Source: JAIVJM01 sp963816985 (GTDB taxonomy: Bacteria; Acidobacteriota; Blastocatellia; Pyrinomonadales; Pyrinomonadaceae). From it: a DNA stretch of 64,000 nt. Positions within the stretch are counted from its first letter, which is position 1; every line of letters begins with the position of its first letter. The DNA lies in NCBI GenBank assembly GCA_963816985.1, contig CAWFMF010000004.1:1984001-2048000 (forward strand), in the 5' to 3' direction. The notes under the pieces were generated by a model. It did not search any database. It worked only from the letters and a program-made list of their open reading frames with translations, and was not told where the DNA came from. This document shows, piece by piece, positions 18,996 to 27,155 of this stretch. The position numbers and the translations under genes are program-made.

Positions 18996-19052
18996 CCTAT
19001 AGACGGTCAATAGGAGCAGAGTGTAAAGCCCGACCTATCGGGTGTCAATAGG
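18996..19052 (-). promoter_or_regulatory. PadR promoter with two 19-bp operator copies
   Basis: Read on the plus strand, CCTATAGACGGTCAATAGG (18996-19014) and CCTATCGGGTGTCAATAGG (19034-19052) share CCTAT...GTCAATAGG and start 38 bases apart. On the minus strand a promoter TTGACA (19043-19048), 17-base spacer, TACACT (19020-19025) is interlaced with them: the distal box covers the -35 and the proximal box covers the start site and touches the ribosome site. Strong candidate for autorepression. Confidence 0.7.
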
Positions 19053-19058
19053 AAAGTG

Positions 19059-19342
19059 AGCTGAGAGCGGTGAGCAGTTAAAAGAAGAAGGCTGTTCTCA
19101 GTCTTCAACGCTCAGATTTGAGAAGCCGCTTGGAAGAGTCGGCTCCGTAGGAGCCGGATGTTTATAGCCCGCGAGTACATTTTATCGTGCAAGCTCCGTA
19201 GGAGCGGAATGGACGCGTGCCGCTCCTACGGAGCTTGTGGGAAATAAGACCCGTCAAGCTATAGACATTTCGTCCCTGACGGGACTCCTCAAACAGTTTC
19301 TAAATTCTCAAACCATCTTCACTGCTCACTGCCCAACGCTTT
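19059..19342. repeat. Composite REP-like palindromes upstream of padR
   Basis: About 280 bases without a gene. Contains GGCTCCGTAGGAGCC (19149-19163) and the arms GCTCCGTAGGAGCGG / CCGCTCCTACGGAGC around 19193-19236, a CCCGTCA..TGACGGG pair (near 19249-19285), and outer arms GTGAGCAGT / ACTGCTCAC. Such CTCCTACGGAG palindromes behave like extragenic repeats; some of the inner ones could act as a terminator for the porin gene. Confidence 0.7.
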
Positions 19343-21191
19343 TCAGAAGCGGAGGATGGTGTCGAGTTGGAGGCGCTTGAGCGTGCGGTTAAGCGAGCCG
19401 GGGGGCGTCGCGGCGAAGGGGCCGACGAGGCCGTTGGGGCGTTGCGAGAAGATGCCCGTGAGCGAGAGGACGACGCGCGGGTCGGCGGTGTAGGCACGCC
19501 GTCAGGCGGTGGCCGCGCACGTCGGAGAAGATGGAGAGGTCGCTGAAGTTGAAGGGCGTCAGCACGGCGTCCTTCTCGATGCGGAGGAACGTGTAGTTGA
19601 AGAGCAGGTCGCCGCGCTTCGGCGTCTCAGGGTTCTCGTCCTTCATCCTGTCCACCATTCTCCGCACCTGAAACTCGGCCCAGTAGCCCCGGTTCTCGTC
19701 GTTATGCTGGACGACATCCGCGCCGCCCGGCCCCGCCGAGACGACATCGTGCGCCTGCGTGTTGGTCACGAAGTTCAGGAGCAGCATGAGCGGCCAGCGT
19801 TTGCTGCGCGTGAGGTCGAAGCGCGCGATGAGGTCTACGAGGTTGTAGCCGGACGAGAGCCGCCCGTCGCGGTTAAGGGCGTTGGTCGTCGCCGAGGAGA
19901 AGCCGAGGTTCGAGTTGCCGCCGACGAGCAGGTCGCGCGGGACGGAGACCTGCGCCGTGACGGTGCGCGCCGGAGTCGTGCCGGAGGCGGGGATGTTGAC
20001 GGTGACGGGCAACTGGATGTTCGCGCCGAAGAACTGCGCGGGGTTGATGAACTGCGTGCCGTTGAAGTAGAGGTCTGCCGCCGAGAGCGTGAGCGAGAAG
20101 TGCTCGGTGGGCGCGATGCGCGCGCGCAACTGCCCGCCGTAGAGCGCGAGGTCGCGGCCCGCGCGCGCCGACTCGCCTGTGTTCACCGTGCCGTCCGCGT
20201 TGAGCACGAAGGCGGCGTTGCGTTCAAGCAGGGGCGACTGCCACGCGACGAAGGCCAGCTCCCTGAGGCGCGACTTGTCGGACTTGCGCTCGTAGCTCTC
20301 GCTCAAGCCTTCAATCGTGTTGTCGTTGTCCCATGTCATCTCGGTGCGCGTCCAGGGCGTCTCGAACTTCCCGGCCTGCACGCGCAGGCCCGGAAGCCAC
20401 GAAGGCTTGTAGGCGATGAACGCCTGATCGAGCGCGAAGTTCTTGCGCGAGAAGAAGTCCGTCAGCGTCTGGTTCGTCGAGTGCACGTCGGGGAAAGACC
20501 CCGTGGCGAGGCGCAAGGCCCACTCGAACTCTTTGCCGACTTGGCCTCGGACGCCGAAGCGCGCGCGCAGACGCAGACGCTGGCGCGAGTTAAGCGGGTT
20601 GCCGAGCGCGTCCGTGCCGCTGCCTGCGGTCGCGAGCGCGTTCTGCTGGCCGTAGATTGACTCGTAGCGAAAGCGCATGTCGCCGCTAAACGTCATCGAG
20701 CCGAGCTGCTTCGACAAAACCTCGCCCGTCTTCTTCGCCTGCGCTTCGACGCCCGCGACTCTCTCTTCGAGCGGCTTCGTGTTCTGACCTGACGCCGAGC
20801 CGCGCCGCGTGTTTGAGGACGACGACGCGGCGGAGGCTTCCGCCGGACTCGCGTGCGTGAAGGCCGCCTCGGTGATGACGGGAGCGGTCGTCCCTGCCGG
20901 TAAGGTCGCACGCTCGGCGCGCTCCATCCGCGCGCGCAGGTCTTCGATGAGCCGCGCCTGCTCCTTCAAAGCCGCGCTCATCTGTTCGAGCTGCTCGCGC
21001 TGCGCGCGCAGTTGCCGCCGCACCTCTTCGGGGACGAAGAGGTTGCCGGAGACGCCGCCTCCTTCAATCGCGGCTGGCGGCGAAGTCGCGCCGTTACTTG
21101 AAGGGTCGGGAGCTTGCGCGGAGGCGCGGACGGCGGAGAGCGCGAAGAGGGAGAGGCAAAGGAGCGCGGCGCGGAGGCGGAGTTGACGCAT
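19343..21191 (-). CDS. Putative outer-membrane porin with coiled-coil N-terminus, single-base frameshift near its 3' end
   Basis: Signal peptide (ALLCLSLFALSAVRASAQ), a coiled-coil segment (about residues 55-100, RRQLRAQREQLEQMSAALKE) and a Thr/Ser/Ala linker precede a beta-barrel beginning MTFSGDMRFRYESIYG. The barrel strands alternate polar and aromatic residues (FALDQAFIAYKPSWLPGLRV, WAEFQVRRMVDRM). The main frame runs into junk after SDVRGHRLTA; the next frame supplies YTADPRVVLSLTGIFSQ and a proper terminal LQLDTILRF with C-terminal Phe. One extra base near 19493-19500 (span 1849 = 3n+1) reconciles them. Substrate unknown; the fold resembles phosphate-selective or general porins. Confidence 0.8.
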
Positions 21192-21317
21192 GAGAGAGTC
21201 CTTTCAGAAAAGGTCGGACGGTGAACGCCGAAGCCGTTCGGACTTTAACTGAATAACACTCGCGTCTGAACAAAAAGTTACAAGTCGCTAAACTCGAAAA
21301 TTAAATTGCACTCAACC

Positions 21318-21415
21318 GAGGGCGAAACAGTACCGCGAGCGGTAGCGAGCGGGTTGAGCTTCATCAAGCGTCAACCCGCTCGCTACCGCTCGCGGTTCTG
21401 TTTTTTTGCCCTCGG
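21318..21415. repeat. Large near-perfect hairpin with GGTAGCGAGCGGGT arms
   Basis: Arms of about 40 bases (GAGGGCGAAACAGTACCGCG... and the reverse complement ending at GCCCTC) pair around a 13-base loop at about 21358. The right arm contains a run of seven T. It lies between the porin promoter region and the end of the lamin-tail gene and may act as a terminator for the latter or as an extragenic palindrome. Confidence 0.85.
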
Positions 21416-21423
21416 CTCTCGTT

Positions 21424-23523
21424 TTACGGGAGCGCTTCGATGTTGAGATAGAACCTGAAATTGCCCGTGGCCTGCACGCCGAGCAGGAAGCGGACGTTGA
21501 TGGAAGCGCCGGGCGCGAGCGGCGCGGCGAGCGTGACCGTCCCCGCCGAGAGGCTCGCGTTATAGCCTCCGCCTTTCGGCTGCGCGGGCGGCTCTTCGAG
21601 CGTCGTCCCCTGCACGGTCACGGTGCAAGGCGTGACGCCGCCGGGGCAGGTCAAAGGGTCGCCGACGCCGGAGGCGGAGACCGGGCCGGAACTCCTCGCG
21701 CGCAGGTCGGCGGTGCCGCCGGGGGCCGGGAGGGTCGTCGTGTCAATGATGCGGAAGCGCAGGCGCGTCAGAGGCGCTCCCGTGTTGTTGATGATGCGAC
21801 GGCGAATCTCCATCGTGCCGAATTCGGAGTTGTTGTTCGTGTCGGGCGTCGTGTCGCGGACGCGGTTCGGGACTTGCGAAGAGGTCTTCGTCTGGTCGAG
21901 CATGAAGCCCGCGATCTGGTTGTCGTTGCGGTTAACAGGGCTCGAAAGATTCTCCGGCCCCGGCGCTCCGAGACGCTGGCCCGCGCCCGCCGAAGTGCCT
22001 TCGGTGTCGGCGTAGAGGAAGTCCGAGGCGTTCGCGTTCGTGTCCTGCGGCAAGCCGTTGGAGGCGAGCCCCTGATTGCGGAACCAACTGTGCTCGGCGC
22101 TCGAAGCCGTGGCGCTCAAGACGGCGTGGCCCGCGCCCTCGCGGAAGAGCGCGTCGGGCTCGCAAGCCGAGCCCACGGCGTCGAGGCGGTTCGCCGCGTT
22201 GAAGCTCGCCGCGTTCGCCGTGCGGAACAGTGCGACGCCGCGCCCGTTGGTCGAGGGCGCGGCGCACGCGCCGACGCCGGGCGCGAGGTCGGGGATGTCG
22301 GTCGCGTATGCGCCGTCCGGCGTCGCCGTGGTCGCGACGCCACAGGCGAAGCCCGCCGGGTACGCCGAGAGCGAGTAGCCGCCGGAGTTGGCGACGAGGT
22401 AGTGGCCGCGCGCCGGAATCACCGTCCCGACGGGGACGACGAACTTCGCCGTCGTCGGGGCGTCGGACGAGACGAGCGCCCAGCCGGGCGTGCCGGAGCC
22501 GGGCGGCGTCGCGTCGTTGACGACGAGCGCGGAGTCCGTGTTGTTGTAAAGCTCTACGAACTCGTCGAGCGCGCCCGCGGGGCCGCGCAGCCGGTACTCG
22601 CTAATCTTGACGCTGTTCAAATCAACCGGCGGGTCTGTGACCGTGTTGACGCTCATCGAGAAGTCGTCGAGGTGGCCGACGAGGGCGTTGTTCGGCCCCG
22701 TCTGCGTCCAGAGGTCGAAGCCGTTGACCGCGCGCGCCGTCGAGCCGCCGCCGAAGCTGCCCGTCTTCCACGCGGACTCCCAAGTGGAGCCGGTCGCCGT
22801 CCCCTTGAGGACGCCGCTCAGGTCGTAAATCGAAATCTTAAAAACGTCGTTCGGGCGGTTGCCGCCGTTGAGCCCGTCGAAGAAGCGAATGTCGTAGTCG
22901 AGCCGATACCACTCGCCCCAGTTCAAGTTCTGCGCGACGGTCTCGACGCAGAAGTTGGTCGCGCCAAGCGTGAACCAGCCCAGCTCGAAACGGAGGTTGC
23001 CGGTGTTGTTGACGTTAACGACGCGAATCTGCGCGTAGCGGTTCGCGTGATCGTCGGGGCCGTCGCCTTTACTGCTTGGGTTAAGCTCGGCGAAGCGACC
23101 GTCGGCCCGCGTCGAAGTTATCGGCGAAGTGGGCGCGCGGTAGTAGAACGAGGCGACGAAGTGGTTCGCGGGCGCGGCGACGACCGTCGCGCCGACCGTG
23201 CTCCCCGTCTCGCCCGCCGGGTCAACGGTGGCGGAGAAGAGGTGGTTGGAGACGCCGAAGAAGTCCACGTTATTCGTCCGGATGGCGAGCGACTGAGAGC
23301 CGAACGACGCGGGGCTCCCCGCCGGGGTCGCCTCGATGATTCCCTTCGTCGGGCTGTTGGAAAAGTAGCCCCAACCGTTCTGCCCGTTCACGTCGCCCGA
23401 CGTGAACTCCGGCGACTCGAAGCCCGTCGCGTAGGTGGCTTGCGCGTAAGCGGCTGTGCCCGCCAACAGCCGCGCCGCGATGGCGGCGGCCAGCGCTATT
23501 CTCATTAAGACAGTAATCTTCAT
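21424..23523 (-). CDS. Secreted lamin-tail-domain (LTD) protein
   Basis: A 699-residue exported protein. After a signal peptide (ALAAAIAARLLAGTAAYAQ) comes a concanavalin-like beta-sandwich region (about 30-290, ATYATGFESPEFTSGDVNGQ). A lamin-tail domain follows near 300-430 (VKISEYRLRGPAGALDEFVE, LYNNTDSALVV, WALVSSDAP). The C-terminal part is a beta-domain with a CPGGVTPC loop. LTD proteins of bacteria are cell-surface or matrix proteins; no enzyme motif is seen. Transcribed alone. Confidence 0.8.
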   Translation of the reverse strand: MKITVLMRIALAAAIAARLLAGTAAYAQATYATGFESPEFTSGDVNGQNGWGYFSNSPTKGIIEATPAGSPASFGSQSLAIRTNNVDFFGVSNHLFSATVDPAGETGSTVGATVVAAPANHFVASFYYRAPTSPITSTRADGRFAELNPSSKGDGPDDHANRYAQIRVVNVNNTGNLRFELGWFTLGATNFCVETVAQNLNWGEWYRLDYDIRFFDGLNGGNRPNDVFKISIYDLSGVLKGTATGSTWESAWKTGSFGGGSTARAVNGFDLWTQTGPNNALVGHLDDFSMSVNTVTDPPVDLNSVKISEYRLRGPAGALDEFVELYNNTDSALVVNDATPPGSGTPGWALVSSDAPTTAKFVVPVGTVIPARGHYLVANSGGYSLSAYPAGFACGVATTATPDGAYATDIPDLAPGVGACAAPSTNGRGVALFRTANAASFNAANRLDAVGSACEPDALFREGAGHAVLSATASSAEHSWFRNQGLASNGLPQDTNANASDFLYADTEGTSAGAGQRLGAPGPENLSSPVNRNDNQIAGFMLDQTKTSSQVPNRVRDTTPDTNNNSEFGTMEIRRRIINNTGAPLTRLRFRIIDTTTLPAPGGTADLRARSSGPVSASGVGDPLTCPGGVTPCTVTVQGTTLEEPPAQPKGGGYNASLSAGTVTLAAPLAPGASINVRFLLGVQATGNFRFYLNIEALP

Positions 23524-23650
23524 TTTCCCTCTCAGGTGGTATCAGTAAGCGAACCGTGTTTTCAGCTTAGTTGTTGGTGAGGGGATGAATGCGCGCGCGA
23601 GTGTTCGCGCGAGAATCATAACATAGGGGACGGAGGCTGAGGGCTTCCCG

Positions 23651-23680
23651 TTGTCACCCGCCGAGCTTTGCATGTAGAAT
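23651..23680 (+). promoter_or_regulatory. Sigma-70-type promoter of the FHA-cyclase gene
   Basis: TTGTCA (23651-23656), 18-base spacer, TAGAAT (23675-23680), 44 bases before the ATG at 23724. Confidence 0.55.
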
Positions 23681-23723
23681 TCTCGGCAGCGTTGTCCCCG
23701 TTTCAATCCGAAGGAATCTCGTC

Positions 23724-25415
23724 ATGGCTCTTCTGCACATCGTTGATGCCAGCGGTCGCCAGTGGCAGTGTCACCTCCTGCCGGAGGTTCTCTGCACCAT
23801 CGGGCGCGCGCCCGACAACACGGTGGTGCTCAACGACCCGCGCGCCTCGCGCTACCACGCGCACGTCAGGTTCCAGAACGGCTCTTACGTTCTGGTTGAC
23901 GGTCGCGTGGACGGCGGACGCAGCGCCAACCACGTCTTCGTCGGCGGCGAGCAGCTCTACGAGCACCAGCTCAAGGACGGCGACCGTGCGACCATCGGCG
24001 CGAGCCAGCTCCGCTTCGAGCACGCCGAAGAGAAGCAGCCCGACACCGACGTGCGCTACGACGACAAGCCGCTCGGCCACACGCAGCTCCTCGTCTCCGC
24101 CAACGACGTGATTCGCGCCGCGCTCGCCTCGCGCACTTCGGGGACGCAGAAGGCCGCCGCCGCCGCGCAGCAAGACCAACTGGCCGAACTCGAATCGCTG
24201 CGCGGGAAGGCGAAAATCCTCGCCCTCCTCTACGAGATGTCGAAGACGCTCGGCTCGGTCTTCACCCTCGATGCTATCTTCGACAAGGCGTGCGAAGTCA
24301 TCTTCGACGCGACCCCGGCTGACCGCGTCGTCGCGCTCCTCAAGGACGAGAGCGCGGCGGGCGACGGCGACGACAACCTGAAGGTCGTGGCGATGCGCGT
24401 GCGCGACGAGAAGAAGGCGGCGCAAGGCCGCCAGCAGTCCATCGGTCGCACCATCACGCGCAAGGTGATGCGCGAGCGGCAGGCGCTTCTGTCGCAGGAC
24501 GCCGCCGCCGACACGGAGTTCGCGGGCGTCCACTCCATCGTCTCGCAAGGTGTGCACTCGACCATCTGCGCGCCCCTCGCCGCCGAGGCGCGCGTCCACG
24601 GCGCGCTCTACGCCGACCGCCTCGACGCCTTCACCTCTTTCACGCGCGACGACTTGGAATTGGTCTCGGCGGTCGCCGCGCAGACCGCCGTCGCGGTCGA
24701 GAACGCGCGCGCGCACGAACGGCTCGCGCGCGAAGAAGTGGCCCGCGCCAACTACTCGCGCTTCATGCCCGAATACGTCGTCCAGCAGATTCTCGAAAAC
24801 CCGGACTCCTTCAAGCTCGGCGGCGTCAACCAGACCATCACTGTGCTCTTCGCCGACATCCGCGGCTTCACGCGCCTCTCGGAGAAGGCGCAGCCGGAGA
24901 AGGTCGTGCAGCTTCTCAATCACTACTTCACGGCGATGTCCGACATCATCTTCGCGCACGGCGGGACGCTGGATAAGTACCTCGGCGACGGCCTCATGGC
25001 GCTCTTCGGCGCGCCCACTGCGACGCCCGAAGACGCCTGCAACGCCGTCGCTGCCGCCGTCTCGATGCAGCGGCAGATGGATGAGATCAACGAGGAGCTG
25101 CGCAGCGAGGGCCTGAGCGAAATCAGCATCGGCATCGGCCTCCACACGGGCGAGGCGACCGTCGGCTACATCGGCTCCGAGCGCCGCTCGGAGTACACGG
25201 CCATCGGCGACACCGTCAACCTCGCGTCGCGCCTTGAGTCGAACTCGCTGCCCGGTCAGATTCTTCTGAGCGAGGCGGCGGCCACCGCAGCCGTGGGCGC
25301 GAACTGCACCTTCCACCCGCGCACCCCCATCACCGTCAAGAACCGCGTCCAGCCCGTCCCCATCTTCGAGGTTGACTGGAAGCAGGAGAAAGCGATGATG
25401 AACTCAGAAGGATGA
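23724..25415 (+). CDS. FHA-GAF-class III adenylate/guanylate cyclase
   Basis: A 563-residue cytoplasmic signalling enzyme. An FHA phosphothreonine-binding domain (about 8-95; CTIGRAPDNTVVLNDPRASR) is followed by a GAF sensor (about 165-335) and a class III nucleotide cyclase domain (about 365-545). Cyclase hallmarks are the first metal Asp in TVLFADIRGFTRLSEK, the second in DKYLGDGLMALFGAP, and EYTAIGDTVNLASRLE. It should make cAMP (or cGMP) in response to a ligand and to Ser/Thr phosphorylation. The last residues MMNSEG are encoded by the arm of a hairpin repeat. An MreB-like gene follows 85 bases later. Confidence 0.93.
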   Translation: MALLHIVDASGRQWQCHLLPEVLCTIGRAPDNTVVLNDPRASRYHAHVRFQNGSYVLVDGRVDGGRSANHVFVGGEQLYEHQLKDGDRATIGASQLRFEHAEEKQPDTDVRYDDKPLGHTQLLVSANDVIRAALASRTSGTQKAAAAAQQDQLAELESLRGKAKILALLYEMSKTLGSVFTLDAIFDKACEVIFDATPADRVVALLKDESAAGDGDDNLKVVAMRVRDEKKAAQGRQQSIGRTITRKVMRERQALLSQDAAADTEFAGVHSIVSQGVHSTICAPLAAEARVHGALYADRLDAFTSFTRDDLELVSAVAAQTAVAVENARAHERLAREEVARANYSRFMPEYVVQQILENPDSFKLGGVNQTITVLFADIRGFTRLSEKAQPEKVVQLLNHYFTAMSDIIFAHGGTLDKYLGDGLMALFGAPTATPEDACNAVAAAVSMQRQMDEINEELRSEGLSEISIGIGLHTGEATVGYIGSERRSEYTAIGDTVNLASRLESNSLPGQILLSEAAATAAVGANCTFHPRTPITVKNRVQPVPIFEVDWKQEKAMMNSEG

Positions 25416-25491
25416 ACGCAGAACGATGAACTGAAAGACAAACTGCCTTTTGCCTTTCCAGTTCTGCGTTCATCCTTCTGAGTTCATCGTT
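25397..25491. repeat. Heptamer hairpin overlapping the cyclase 3' end
   Basis: Left arm units GATGAAC, TCAGAAG, GATGAAC, GCAGAAC, GATGAAC, TGAAAGA (25397-25440); the right arm ends at about 25491 and is its reverse complement with minor changes. A T-rich run follows, so it could terminate transcription. It overlaps the cyclase stop codon and ends 10 bases before the next start. Confidence 0.9.
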
Positions 25492-25500
25492 TGAATTTTT

Positions 25501-26613
25501 ATGTCCTCAGAATCATTCATGCGGAAGACGCGTTCGCGTCTGAGCTTCGCGGGGTTGCGCGACCTGGTCTCGGACTCGATGGCGATTGACATGGGCTCGA
25601 CGACGACGATCATCTCCGTGCGCGGGCGCGGCGTGGTGGTGGACGAGCCTTCGGTCGTCGCCGTCAACCGCCTGTCGGGCGAGGCCGTCGCCATCGGGCG
25701 CGAGGCGCACGAGATGCAGGGGCGCGAGCCGCGCGACGTGACGCTCATCGCCCCGCTCGTGGACGGCGTGGTGGCCGACTTCGAGCGGACGCAGATGATG
25801 CTCGCGCACTTCGTCAAAGAGGCGCGCAGCGGCGTCTCGCACTTCAGCCGCCGCGGCGTGATGAGCGTCCTTTCGGGCGTCACGCAGGTCGAGCAGCGCG
25901 CCCTCTTAGCCGCCGCCGAGCACGCGCACATCGGTCGCGTCTACATGGTCGAAGAAGGGTTGGCGGCGGCCATCGGCGCGGGCGTCTCGATTGACGACAA
26001 GCGCGGCTCGGCGGTCGTGGACATCGGCGGCGGGACGACGAACGTCGCGGTCGTCGCGCGCGGCTCAATCGTCTACTCGCAGGCCGAGCGCGTCGGGAGT
26101 CAGGACATAGACTTCGCCATCATGGACAGGTTGCGCCGCCACCACGGGCTCATCATCGGCGCGCCGACCGCCGAGCGTCTGAAGGTCGAACTCGGCTCGG
26201 CCATCGAGCCCACCAACCCCTCGCTGAGCGTGACCGTGAAGGGCCGCGACGTGCAGACGGGGACGCCGCGCGCCGTCGAGATTAAGAGCGAGGAGGTCTG
26301 CGTCGCCGCCGACGGGGTCATCCGCCGCCTCTCGCGCGTCGTCAACCGCGCGCTCGCCGAACTTCAGCCCGAAGTGGCCGCAGACATCTACGACCGCGGC
26401 ATCATCCTCACGGGCGGCGGCGCGCTCCTCGACGGCATGGCCGAATTCCTCCAACGCGAGACGAGCCTCTCGGCGCGTCTCCCCGAAGAGCCGCGCCACG
26501 CCGTCGTCAAAGGGCTCTCCCAACTCTTCGACGAGCCGCTCCTCCTGCGCCGCGTCGCCCGCAACGACCAGTCCGCCCTCCTCGAAGCCAGCGACGGCGC
26601 GTTTGAGGTTTAG
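25501..26613 (+). CDS. MreB-like actin-fold protein
   Basis: A 370-residue MreB/Mbl family ATPase. After a basic N-terminal extension of about 25 residues, phosphate-1 motif MAIDMGSTTTIISVRGRG, phosphate-2 motif AVVDIGGGTTNVAVV and the adenosine motif GIILTGGGALLDGM are present, as is GVTQVEQRALLAAAEHA. MreB directs elongasome-type wall synthesis along the membrane. The usual mreC/mreD genes do not follow, and the sequence departs from canonical MreB (DMGSTTT in place of DLGTANT), so this may be a paralogue rather than the housekeeping copy. No Shine-Dalgarno lies before ATG 25501; a hairpin repeat does. Confidence 0.88.
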   Translation: MSSESFMRKTRSRLSFAGLRDLVSDSMAIDMGSTTTIISVRGRGVVVDEPSVVAVNRLSGEAVAIGREAHEMQGREPRDVTLIAPLVDGVVADFERTQMMLAHFVKEARSGVSHFSRRGVMSVLSGVTQVEQRALLAAAEHAHIGRVYMVEEGLAAAIGAGVSIDDKRGSAVVDIGGGTTNVAVVARGSIVYSQAERVGSQDIDFAIMDRLRRHHGLIIGAPTAERLKVELGSAIEPTNPSLSVTVKGRDVQTGTPRAVEIKSEEVCVAADGVIRRLSRVVNRALAELQPEVAADIYDRGIILTGGGALLDGMAEFLQRETSLSARLPEEPRHAVVKGLSQLFDEPLLLRRVARNDQSALLEASDGAFEV

Positions 26614-26649
26614 ACGGCGGCGGAAGAGAGTAGACGGTAAAGGTAAACG

Positions 26650-26934
26650 GTGAGATTCGAGTGGGACGATGAGAAGGCCGTGGCTAACCTCGAAAAGCAC
26701 GGGGTGAGCTTCGGCGAGGCGACCGAGGTCTTCTACGACCCGAACGCGCTGGAAGGCTACGACGCCGGGCATTCGAGTGACGAAAGCCGTTTCTTCATCA
26801 TCGGGCTATCGAGCCGCAGACTCCTTTTCGTGGTTTACGCCGAGAGACTGGAAGACACGGTTCGCATCATCTCCGCGCGAAGGGCGATGAAGAAAGAAGA
26901 GGAAGAGTATGAGCGAACAGCCGACACAGGATGA
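26650..26934 (+). CDS. brnT: BrnT-family ribonuclease toxin
   Basis: A 94-residue protein beginning (GTG) MRFEWDDEKAVANLEKHGVS and continuing FGEATEVFYDP, the BrnT (DUF4258-like, RelE-fold) signature, with RFFIIGLSSRRLLFVVYAER and TVRIISARRAMKKEEEEYE. BrnT cleaves mRNA and is neutralised by BrnA. The toxin precedes its partner, as in brnTA operons, and overlaps it by 26 bases. It probably forms a type II toxin-antitoxin pair, but the partner is not a recognisable BrnA. Confidence 0.88.
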   Translation: MRFEWDDEKAVANLEKHGVSFGEATEVFYDPNALEGYDAGHSSDESRFFIIGLSSRRLLFVVYAERLEDTVRIISARRAMKKEEEEYERTADTG

Positions 26935-27130
26935 CGCCTTCGCCTTCACCGTCGTCGAGGAAGAAGGCGAGACCGTTATCATCGAAGTCTCGGAAGAAGA
27001 CTATCAGCGCGAACGGTCTGCGGGCGTTGAAGAGGATGCGCTGCTCAAGCCGGGCCGCTACCGCCTGAAGCGCGGCGGCTTCCTCGCGCGTCATCCTGAG
27101 CTGAACATCAAAGAGAGAAAGAGCGCTTAA
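26909..27130 (+). CDS. Putative antitoxin in BrnT operon (not BrnA-like)
   Basis: A 73-residue acidic N-terminus (AFAFTVVEEEGETVIIEVSE) and basic C-terminus (KPGRYRLKRGGFLARHPELN). BrnA antitoxins normally carry a C-terminal ribbon-helix-helix; none is evident here. Its overlap with brnT and small size make it the best antitoxin candidate. The split charge suggests that the acidic half may bind the basic toxin while the basic half binds nucleic acid (inference). I do not recognise the family. Confidence 0.7.
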   Translation: MSEQPTQDDAFAFTVVEEEGETVIIEVSEEDYQRERSAGVEEDALLKPGRYRLKRGGFLARHPELNIKERKSA

Positions 27131-27155
27131 GGCGTCGCGCCGTCGCCGCTGTTTT

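Noticed and set aside
21406..23508. 700-codon plus-strand frame opposite the lamin-tail gene
   Set aside because: No domain, Arg-rich shadow; the minus-strand frame has a signal peptide and LTD domain.
23703..25316. 537-codon minus-strand frame opposite the FHA-cyclase gene
   Set aside because: Shadow of a gene with complete FHA, GAF and cyclase motifs.
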